The notes under the pieces are model-generated. The model did not search any database. It had not been told where the DNA came from and saw only the letters and a program-made list of their open reading frames with translations. A program made the position numbers and the translations under genes. Source: Linepithema humile (lineage: Eukaryota > Arthropoda > Insecta > Hymenoptera > Formicidae). Taken from it: 64,000 bases of DNA. Shown here piece by piece: positions 54,201 through 64,000 of this stretch (position 1 is its first letter; the number at the start of each line of letters is the position of its first letter). The stretch covers positions 6,014,001 through 6,078,000 of the forward strand of contig NC_090133.1 of assembly GCF_040581485.1 (NCBI RefSeq), written 5' to 3'.

Positions 54201-55360
54201 TAGATATATTTTATCAAAAATTAATTAAAAATCGAAGAGATATATTCCACGAAATATAATACAAATATTTTACATATAACATAAAAGCATGAAATATATA
54301 AAATAGAAAATTAAAAGACAATAAAATAAATACTCTGTGTATATAATTTTATAAGATAAATATAAAATATGAATATAGTTGTGTTACTATCAAACACAAA
54401 AATGTTTTCAAAGAGCCACTACCATCACTACGGTCTTTGTGTGACACAAAAGTGTGACATTTTGCTTTATCTGTAGTCTGTTCGACAACATTTCTGGTAC
54501 GTCAACAGGAAAGCGACGTCGTTCGATTGCTCGACGGCTCCAGCCTCTTGCACGCATCTCTCGCAGCGGCAATTGCGCGGAACATTGTCGTATTGTTCGC
54601 ATATCGAATCACCTGTTCAATATCGCGTCACCTGTTATCGCCGATCTCGTCGTGAAGCGCGACGCATTCAGCACGCATCGACGCGCGGGAATGCGTTCCG
54701 GTCGCGGAAGGCGGTGCGCTTCACCTTCACTTTTCTTACCCACTTAAGGACGATATTCCGGTGCGGATTATGAATATACTTCCCACGTAAGAAATTGCGC
54801 GAGTATCTCAAAATAGCGATGATAATCTCCGAAGAAATCAAAAGTGATATGTTATCTTATGATAACTACAAGAAAAGTATTTTTTATTTTAATATCAAAT
54901 TAAAAATAAATTATTCCTATATTAACAATTTATTTATTAGATTTAAAGAAAAATTATAAAAAATAATTATATAGTGAATAGTGTCATAAAAGATATACAT
55001 ACATATACATTTTATAAGCTTTTTTTTTATTCTTGAAGATTATTTATTATAGTTCTATCTCTCAAGTTTTTTTTTTTTCTTTACTTAGTTCGTTGGAAGT
55101 TTCTATTCTCCAGTCTGTTTCTATCCGCTTGTCGCGCTGCTACCCCGCGTTTCACGGATTTGGTGATAATTATCACCGTGAGAAACGCCATGTATCACCG
55201 GGGGCGACCTACCTCGCGCGAGATGACGGTAGAGATGTTGATGGTGGTGGTTGCCTGTTTTCAAAGAGAGGCATCTACCTCCTCACGAGAGGGAAAAAAA
55301 GGACTAAACGAGGAACAAGCCGCCGCCGCCGACGCGAACGAATGAGAGAAAGGGAGAAGG

Positions 55361-55402
<42 letters not shown>

Positions 55403-57300
55403 AAGAGAAAGCAAAGAAGGATAAGAGTGAAAGGAGATGCAGAGAATCGAGAATGAAAGAGGGAGGGACGAATAAGAGGCGAAAGACGGAGCGTTTGATT
55501 TACGCAACGGGTCATTAAATCGGATGTATTGGGTGATAGAACTTTGCGGCGGAATGACTTCTCAGGATTTTCTTAATAAACTCTTAATTATTCCGCCCTA
55601 AACCGCCGACCGCCGACACGATCGAGAATTTGCGAATCGCGCGGTTTTATTAAGAGAACATCGCGGGGACGTCTTGTCTCGGTGCCTCATAAAAAATCAT
55701 GGACAAAATCATCGCGATGGTAAGATAGCTAGGTTCATAACTTTCGGTACATAAATGGTATATGAATCGGTTTACATCTATATATTCGTATATTATGATG
55801 TCTAAAAGAGGACAAAGTTTTGCCAACAAGTTGCACTCTTATAAATTCATGTGCAATCAAAAGAAGAGTTAAATACTTTTTTCATTTAATGCTTTTCTCA
55901 CTTAAAAATAATAAATAATAAATAATAATGTTACGAGACTTCGCGCAAATACGATCTCGTTTTGTAACAATCAACTTAAAATTTGCTTGGAATTTTTACA
56001 TTTGTTTCAGACATTTTTATACCATTTAAAAGGAGACGATAAGAAATTTCTTGCAAAATAAAAAAGTTAGAGACTCAGCGATTCAAACTTATTTAATATC
56101 GCAATTTAAAAGAAAAATGGCAAAATAACTTTGTAGAAAAAAATTAAAATATAAAGATATTAAATTTGTGTGTCTTATTACATTGCTGAGATTGAATATA
56201 TACACGAATCTCACGATACTCCATACTTTTATTGCTGCATGATATATTTAAAAAGGAATTGAAATAAAAATATATTTCTTACTTTGCTGAAAAATGTGTT
56301 TGCTTATCTTCCGAGGGCGATCGCTGAGAAGTACTCATTTATTTTACCTGTTTGAGACGACGGGTTCTCAACTTTTTTAAAACGTGTAATAAAATTCCGT
56401 GAGACAAACTGCACAAATAAAAATTTCTATTTGTTAACAAAAAAAAGTTTCGTTAATATCACAATAGTTATAGAATTAACTTACTTACCTAGAGAATATC
56501 CTTGTGGTAGGATGACATTGCATTTTATGCATTTTAAAACGATTATTTAAAAGACCGATGAATCTCACTTGCGAACCCATTGTGAGAATTCTTTTCTTAT
56601 ATAGTGTTCGGCTTTTCTTGAATTCGTTTTGAAAGTTTACGGCATTCCAAAAAGTAACATTTTGTAGACCTGAAGAGAAAACTATTAAACAGATTTAGAC
56701 AGATTTGGTTCGAATGCAATGATTCATATTTTACGACTATCAATCGCGATCATTAATCTCATTAAAATATTTGACTATCTTTATTATTTATCTCTAAAAT
56801 ATATGTTTTGATTTCTTTTGCGTAGAATTTGATAGAACCAGATAAGATGTAAATGTATCGAAAATTTAAAATTTGGACTTATATCTATTTTTAAGATCAT
56901 ACATTGTAAGCTCTCATCTTATTCCCTATCAATTTGAAAGTTTATTTTTTTATGCTTTAATCTCTATATATGTATTTTAATAAACCTTAATTAAAGTGAA
57001 ATGAGATTTCGGCAAGAGCAAAGGCTACATCTTAAAATTAAAGCAAGATTATTTTCATTGATTCTTTATCTCCCTCAAACACAAAAGTAAAAGACTTCTC
57101 TCATAATCATATTGCCTTCTAATTTTGCGTCTAGTTCTGTATATCTAATTTGATTTTAAATCTCACTTAACTAATATTTAGAAAAAACGCCCAAAACATA
57201 CATTACGGCCAGTGGAGGATTAAATGCCCTACCCGACATCTATCATCCGGTCATTTTCAGCCCCCGTAATCCCCTAGTTCTCGAAAAATTACGACCCACC
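51293..57300. other. Noncoding interval with several GC and repeat-rich islands
   Basis: Islands at 51600-52200 (with a GGA run at 51910-51946), 52740-53080, 53660-54010, 54480-54760 and 55140-55700 hold overlapping low-complexity frames on both strands. Microsatellites: GA-rich 53251-53288, CT-rich 53621-53657, (GA)n 55363-55398. The sequence between 55700 and 57200 is AT-rich and featureless. Confidence 0.5.
55363..55398. repeat. (GA)n microsatellite
   Basis: Eighteen GA dinucleotides inside a purine-rich segment (about 55340-55470). It explains the Arg/Glu-rich plus frame and the Ser/Leu-rich minus frame across it. Confidence 0.95.
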
Positions 57301-57305
57301 ATCAT

Positions 57306-57308
<3 letters not shown>

Positions 57309-57336
<28 letters not shown>
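57309..57336. repeat. (TC)n microsatellite
   Basis: Fourteen TC dinucleotides followed by TTTCTTTCTG. It opens a GC- and pyrimidine-rich island that continues to about 58680. Confidence 0.95.
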
Positions 57337-57343
<7 letters not shown>

Positions 57344-58690
57344 CTGCCCTCACACTCGAACCCGATTACGTAGCAGTGCATTCTGATCGCAATTTACGCG
57401 CGAGAACACGTTGGCGACCGATCCAGGAAGACGACGCGTACGTAAAGTGTATGCAAGGACGGCAACAGAGGAACGAGACGTGGTGCGAGAATGGGAGGAG
57501 AGAGGGATAAGAGTTCGCGACATAATAAGAACGCGGCGAGAGTCGTATACGAGGACCCGCGGCGGAACTCATTTTAATTAGAAGGGGTCCTTCGCTTTAT
57601 CGAGTTATTCCCGAGCGCTCTTTCTCTCTCTCTCTCTCTCTTTCTCTCCGCTTCTCTCTTTTTCTATTTCTCTTCGCTTCGCCCTCTTTCTCTCCCACTT
57701 CTCATGTCGACCTCTCCGCCTTCTTCTCCCTCTTCTTCATCTTCCTCTTTACCTTCCTCCTCTCGCCAGCAGCCTCTAACACCATCGTGGAACCTACATC
57801 CATGGAACCGCCTTGGAATGCGGTTCCACGGGCCCATGGGGTTTGCACGACGTTGTGTATAGTGCATCTTTCTCTCTCTCTTTCTTCCCGTCGTCTCTCC
57901 ACGTACGTACGTCTATACATGTTCGCCACAGATATACATATACATACATACATACCTACGTGCGTTTATGCGATTGTGTAGCGCCGGTGAGAGAACGAAG
58001 TGCATGCGTGAGCACGATGCCGCCGCCGCATCGTGCCGTGGAAAGGTACCGACCGAGTCCCGGGAGGAGAGTAAAAGGAGACCTTGTCCTCTCCAGACCT
58101 CCAGCTCCTTCTTCTCCTTCTGCTTTTCTCGCGGCTCCTCCCGTCCTACTCCTGCTCCTTCTTTCTTTCTCGCTCTTTCTATCTTTCTTCCTCCGACCGA
58201 GCTCTCGGCTGGAGGATCCTTTGACTGGTCTGCGAGGGAAAGAGAAGGAAAAAAGGTGAAGAAGAAGAAGGAACGAGGCCGGGAGGAAGAGAGAAGAACG
58301 GGACCTCCGTGTAGACGGTGAAGTCCAGGGAGGTCCTTCCTTCCGAGGCACCGTACGAAACGGATAACCAGAGAGAAGAAAGGAAACGGCTCCTTCGAGG
58401 ATCAAAGGATATCGACAGCCTTTTTGCTCCTAAGGGATGCGGAGAGCCGGACCGTCGAAACTGCTCAGGTCGGGTTTCGGGATTCTGGAGTGTAAAGCAG
58501 GGAACGAGCGCGGTTCTCTCGAAACGCGCCTTGGAAGAAAATATCCCCGCGCGTTATCCCGCGATTATAGCCGCGCCGAATTCCCCGACGAGATCACGTC
58601 TCTCGTCTTGTCAGGCGATAACTTGTGAGAAACTTGAAACGCGCATCGAACTCATTATTAATTACACAAACAATTCGAGATAATTAATGA
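57337..58690. promoter_or_regulatory. GC-rich island with polypyrimidine then polypurine sectors
   Basis: A C/T-dominated tract (57618-57776) is followed by CpG-rich sequence, then by a purine-rich sector (58230-58310). Frames of 60-149 codons overlap on both strands and are biased to Ser/Leu/Pro or Arg/Glu, so none is called as a gene. It resembles the islands at 50 and 60 kb and may be a promoter or enhancer. Confidence 0.3.
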
Positions 58691-60050
58691 CCGAAGTAGA
58701 ATTTTCTAACATTGATATTTTTTCCGAGATAACACATCACCGAGGCTTACCTGATATGTCTGTTTCCACTTAATCAACATCTCTGACTCTGACCTAAGAT
58801 CGAAGGATAGCAAAAACGAGGGGATGTAAAGAGTCGTGAGGATTTTTTATGCTACCGCTGATGTTTAAAATATTCAATAATTCACCAGAAGTTACTGTGT
58901 TTCTAACGAATAATACATTTATTGCGTACCTGCGTGAAGAAGGAAAAGAATGTTTGGACTGTAAAATATAGAACGCATAGAATGTGTTAATTATACGTGA
59001 TGAATGTGTGAATTAGGGTAGGTAGGGAGAGATGTTTAACATATAATAACGCAGGTATCATTTAGTTGCATTCCTCGAGTGTTTCTCCAGAATTCTGTCA
59101 TTCTCCCTGCGGGTAAAAAGAGGTTCTCAATTATTATAAGAATCACTATTTGACGATATCATCAATAATTGCAGGAATTATTAGTGCAATACTTGACATG
59201 TGTCCATGGTCATCGAGTATGCACGGTCAAATCAATCAAGGTGGTTCTCATGGGCGAGTCTTTCAGCCAAGGTTCTCCAGACTCTCTCCACTCGAGAGCT
59301 CGTCTTTCGAAATAGGGCAGGGATACCGCCGACGAGACGTGAGGACGAGGCGAGAGGATTCGCGTGTTTCGCCTCCTGGCTACGCCAGTTCGTTTCGGCC
59401 GCAACGAACGCGGCGGTGGTGGCGGCGCGTTTGGAACCACCGGGCCCCCTACACTTTCGGTCCCCCTCGGCCGGTTCCACCGCCGCCCTTTCATCCGTCG
59501 GCCGTGCCTTTCCACGCACGTCTCCTCGGCGATTCCCGCGGGCGCGCCTTCTCCTCACTCATATCCCTTTTCGGCCTCCCTCGGTCCTTTTTATTTTCAT
59601 TTTTGCGCCAAACATGCACCTACGAGCGCCGATACTCTCAATACTTTGATACTATCGATTGATAGTCTTCTCAGTATCGAGGCTTTAATGATAAATGCAA
59701 TATTGAAATAAATATGACAGCGGAATATTTAATGCACAAATTCAATAATAGTTTTTTTACTCGCGATATAACAAGCTATTTTGGTGCATTAGATTGGTTG
59801 TATCTTTTAATATACAAATTAAAGAGAATTATTTTCTAAAAGGAATATAAATTTTTATAAAATGATATATATCTTCTTCTAAACGGAATTGTATCAAAAA
59901 ATATTGCAATGATATTTGAACGTCATATATATTTACCTCGATGTTACAATTATATTTTATACTTAATTCTTTATAATATTCTATCTTAAAAAATAAAAAA
60001 GTAGTAGTATCTTTACAAAATAATAAAAAAATCAAGAATCAAAATTTGGC
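58691..60050. other. AT-rich interval with one GC-rich block
   Basis: Block 59200-59640 is GC-rich with a 170-codon plus frame (59150-59662) and overlapping frames on both strands; no domain recognised. The flanking DNA is AT-rich and featureless. Confidence 0.5.
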
Positions 60051-61510
60051 GATGTTTGTATCGAGGAGATACCGCTGTCAAGTTAAATTCAAACGAAACA
60101 TGCAAAAGAAGCGCGAGATTGGAATAAGCTGCCGCCGACTTTCCGGTGACTGACAACAGTTGCTCATTGTATGCGGAGACGTTACCGATATGATATCGCG
60201 CGGGCGCATCGATAGCGCGGAAGTTTACGATGACGCAGCCCAACGTAACTCGCATAAATAGAAAGGCTCGCCCCGGCAACTGGAGCTAAACGGACCTGTT
60301 TGCCTCGGCGACGCGAGCGGCCGTGTGAAAGTCTCGCCGCCTCGTTAACGCCACCCTTAAGTCTCTCCTCGGTTCTGTCGTGCCGTGACGAGGACGGGAA
60401 CAGAGACTGTGAAGAACAGAGGGAGAGAAAGAGAGAGAGAGAAAGAGAGAGAGAAAGAGATGGAGAAAAAGATGGAGAAAAAGAGAGAAAGCGAGCGGAC
60501 TTCTTAAGCTGGACCGAAGGAAGTTAAAAGCTGCGAAAGATGAACGGATGGTCAGATGCAAGAGACGAAAAAGGGAAGAATAAACCGCGCGATGGGAAAA
60601 GCAAAGCTCTGGGTTCACCCGCGAGACACGGGGGAAAATAAACGGACGCAACGTCGTCGTCTCGGCAAATTAACCGTCGCCCCGCGGATAGTTTCCGTCG
60701 TTCTTTGTTCCGGCGTGAATAATACACGCTTGGTTGTTTCCCGTGATTTCTCCCGTAAAGCTCTTCAAACGCCGCGAGCTTTCGGAATTGTTGCGAGTTT
60801 TTCACTCACTTTTTTTTTTCATGACAATTAGAGTTTATTATGTATATACGTTATTGTTTTTATGTTTAATTAAGTTGAAATGAAATTCTTACGGTCTCTC
60901 TTCGACCGAAGTTTCCTCCCGATTCAAAGATAGCGACTTATTTCAGCCGCATATCTAGCATTTGTGTCATATCCACAGCTCAAGGCCTGCGATATTTCTG
61001 CGTCAAGTGTACGGGCGCGCGTTCGACGGCGGACGTTTGATATCGTTTATTCGCGGCTTCCGTCGGAGAGCGGGCGAATTAAAAAAAAGGCCGGAGAGAG
61101 AAAGAAGGAAAGAAAGAAACGCGAGACGACGTGGACAGACAGACAGACAGAAATGCTCTCCGAGAGGGAGAATGAGTCAGAGACTAATAAAATCGACTGG
61201 ACCCGAAGAGAGTCGCGCGCTGCCGGGGCACTCTCGTGGTCTTCGCGAGCATGGGAAAAGGCCAGCAGATTCATTGACCGCGAGGGACTCCAGTTAGCAC
61301 CGAGGTCTCCTCCAACCTCCCCCTCTTCGTACCCGCGGACGGCCTCCACCATTGTTTCATTAAGACCGAGTCGAGAAAGACCCGACACACATCGCGCGCG
61401 CGCGGACCTTACGTGTATGTCGCCGTCGAGCCGTTTTCCCTGCGACGCGATTAGGCGAGACACTGTCGAATTGAAACGAATCACTCTATTCGCTTCGCAA
61501 CTATTAACGT
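60051..61510. promoter_or_regulatory. GC-rich and purine-rich island
   Basis: CpG-containing sequence interrupted by a GA-rich tract (60421-60492) and a purine-rich sector with GACA repeats (61080-61160). Overlapping frames up to 182 codons on both strands are compositional artefacts. It may be a promoter, a 5' untranslated exon or an enhancer of the surrounding locus. Confidence 0.3.
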
Positions 61511-64000
61511 GAAATTTGACAGATTGACAAATGACAGGAAACGATTGTGACGATTTTAGATGCTTCTACATGAATGTCTAGCCTTAAATGAATGTTTGCT
61601 AAATATCTACGCTTACTTTTTGACTTATTTTTAAAATAATAATATACAATAATTATTACTATATTTAAACTTATATCCATAATTATATTTTTTAAACATT
61701 AGATATGACAGTATATGACATTAATTTTTAATTATCATAAAAAAAGAGAAATTATTGATAAAGACTCACCTCATAATTTTTGAACAGCAGAAATATGAAA
61801 TCGTCCGTTAAATTTTAATTAGCGATTCAGTCTTTTTCACATATGTTATTTATATTTTTTTACGAAAAAAATATGTAAATTTGCATTCTCTAGGTAGGAA
61901 TCTAGCTATGGAGCTCCTCCACATCTTTTTCTTCGATCCGTCTCGAGTGGTTCTTGTCGAGTAATTTATTTTAAGCGATTACGCACTTCTGAATTGGCTA
62001 AACTCATAAAAATGGAATCGCTTCCTCGGCAATAGCACACACCGATCTCAGTAATTATAGAAAAGAATGACAAATTGAAATATTACATAAGTGCTCATGG
62101 TGTCGACAATAATATTGCTTTCTTCTCTAAAAAAAACTATCTTTAGAAAAATATATTTGTGGATGTCCTCGAATTGAATAACTAATAAGCAAAAAATTTA
62201 CTGACGCCGTCTGCTTTATTAATATTTTGTTATATTATGTGAAATTCTTAATATCTATATTAATTATAGAGTTCTTGATAAATTTATGACTTCTTCTATG
62301 AAATTGAAAACAAATCTATGATTAAAATTTTATATTTTCAGAGAATATGTAGTCAAATTTTAATTTTTAATTAATTCCAAATTGAATATAGTTCAGTAAA
62401 AATTATTTTAACGCTTGATTAGCAAAATATGCAATGCTACAAATTAAATAGTTGCAAAATGTCGCATAAAATTCTTGTTAAACAAACCAGTTATAAATCT
62501 GTCAAGGAAGTCATTATTAATAGTTGACAAGCCGGACACATTGCGTATTATGTCATAGACTGAGTGTCGTTTCATAAAAGCGCGTTTGATACATTCGCAA
62601 AGAATGTTTGACCCACAATGACACAAAGAATGACGCCGGTTAACGTTAGGCAGACGCGATTATTAAGCTAAAGTATGTGCGGGGTGAGCTTTGGCAGGAA
62701 GTACCGCTATTCTCGTCACTTTTATGATCGTTAAAATAATTCTCTGGGCGCTATTTGTTGTGTCTTATATTTGTTGGGACGACAATGTCGTCCCAAAGTA
62801 AGTGTTAACCCGGCACCTTTTTTCGTCATGCAAAAACTCGTTGCTAGAAGATTATTTCGCGTGTTCAATTGTAACAATCGCCAAAAAAGTATAGTAAAAT
62901 AATTACACTCGATATAAATTGAAGATCGCTAGTTATTCTTTTGTGTGTCATCACTGTCATAATTAAAAATTCAGGTGCATTAGAAATTCTTATAAAAATA
63001 TATTTTAATTTTAAAAACGCGAGAAAAAGATTTTTATTTTCTCTCTGTCACGCGCATTCTAATTGAGAGTATATATTAAGGAGAATTGAGTACTCTCTTT
63101 ACCATGAAAACGTGCAATTACATTCTCGCTTCTGTCTGGCAGCTCCTCTCAGAAAATTGACAACACAATCAGAGATAGCTTGAAGCTCGAGACAAGTTGA
63201 GCGCTCCAGGAACGTGCATAATTATTTCTGCGGTTCTCGATCGCGTCTTTTACGCGATTCAGTAATATAAGCACGGAACGTTCTCATTGGCTTCTTCATT
63301 TAATTAGAGACGGAGAGAAGAAACACACGGGCCTCTTCGTGTGCGATAGAGAATGTTGCTTTCTCACAACCTGTTTTGCGGGAGAGGAACGGGCGCCGAA
63401 ACGAGAGGATCATTTGTTTCCACGTTTTCGTGCGGCGCGCGGCTTCCTTTTGGCATCCTCACCAATTTGAGTTCCTTCCTTTCCAGTGCTCAATTTGCCT
63501 TCATTCCGACCATGAATTTTATTTGAAAATAAATCTTTCTTTTTTTAAAGATTAACGTCAGATTTTCACACTATTATGATGCATATTTTTTATTTTCTAT
63601 ATATAAATATCAATAATATATTAGTATTATTTAACTCACACATTAATTATTAAAAAAGATAAGAGATTTATTTTGCGCTAAAGAATTTTTGCATAATTGA
63701 AAATTCTCGATTAGCCCGAAATTATCGAATATTCGCTCTTGAATTAGGTTCGAGCTATACTAAATCGAACATCAGATATTGAGACGCGCGCACTCCTGTA
63801 CCTTTGCTTTAAATATTGGACATTCGGTCGTGGAATGCGTAATATTTCTGAAGTGCGGTTAAAATATTGAAATAAGGCGGCCGTATACCGCTTCTCAGGC
63901 TTTGCGGACTGTCTAAATCCCCTTCGGCTGAGGCCTCGTTCTGCCTCCTTCGCCCCTTGCTTCGTGTGCCGCGTTCCCGCCTTGATCCTTCTTTTCTTGC
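61511..64000. other. AT-rich right end without a supported gene
   Basis: No gene seen. Contains the perfect hairpin at 62774-62796 and a pyrimidine-rich acceptor-like site ending near 63486 (TTCCTTTCCAG). The site is followed by only about a dozen open codons in the phase left by the 46139-46213 exon, so it is not called as an exon. The last 150 bases become GC-richer. Confidence 0.5.
62774..62796. repeat. Perfect 10-bp stem hairpin, AAT loop
   Basis: TTGGGACGAC-AAT-GTCGTCCCAA, a compact perfect palindrome in otherwise AT-rich DNA. No following U-run or other context suggests a terminator, and it has no known role. Confidence 0.85.

Noticed and set aside
60964..61512. 182-codon plus-strand frame
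   Set aside because: Arg/Glu/Lys-rich from purine repeats, overlapped by a 145-codon antisense frame; no recognisable family.
63478..63525. Acceptor-like TTCCTTTCCAG followed by an in-phase short frame
   Set aside because: Only about a dozen codons before a stop, too short to support a last exon of the long-intron gene.

Overview
This is eukaryotic nuclear DNA from an insect. Split genes with short GT-AG introns, AT-rich background broken by CpG-containing GC-rich islands, many GA/CT microsatellites and a YJU2 splicing-factor gene fit a hymenopteran, possibly an ant. That assignment is an inference from composition and one gene, not proven. There are no bacterial operons, CRISPR arrays or phage genes, and I recognise no tRNA or rRNA.

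The first 11 kb holds nearly all of the convincing coding sequence. At the left edge, a minus-strand splice donor at about 300 suggests the 5' exon of a gene lying off the window. It is followed by a degenerate inverted-repeat element (544-1282), an 18-bp minisatellite (1348-1419) and a possible minus-strand micropeptide gene encoding a 46-residue single-pass membrane peptide (1562-1702). A nine-exon plus-strand gene (3573-8264) encodes a coiled-coil protein of about 938 residues with a C2H2-like Cys/His tail. I do not recognise its family. Tail to tail with it is a complete three-exon minus-strand gene for YJU2 (CCDC94/Cwc16), a first-step spliceosome factor (9190-10449). Head to head with YJU2 is a candidate short first coding exon on the plus strand (10967-11010), so 10450-10918 may be a bidirectional promoter.

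From 11 kb to 64 kb I find no complete gene. The interval looks like very long introns or intergenic DNA. A 75-bp plus-strand exon candidate at 46139-46213 has strong splice sites and joins in frame to the 10967-11010 exon, so much of the interval may be one intron of about 35 kb. A second in-phase candidate, at 26901-27180, would be an alternative last exon. The rest holds small inverted-repeat elements (11181-11340, 20413-20710, 42736-42830, 51072-51290), long purine or pyrimidine tracts (notably about 110 bp of CT at 26053-26162), and GC-rich islands near 12.4-12.9, 21.0-21.5, 32.9-33.6, 34.9-35.8, 50.0-51.0, 57.2-58.7 and 60.1-61.5 kb. The islands have long but low-complexity open frames, and I regard them as regulatory or untranslated rather than protein-coding.

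I found no clearly new biological system. The most worthwhile leads are the unrecognised coiled-coil/zinc-finger gene, the candidate micropeptide, the long-intron gene, and the inverted repeat at 20.4-20.7 kb that ends in a motif resembling the hammerhead/Penelope-type core.
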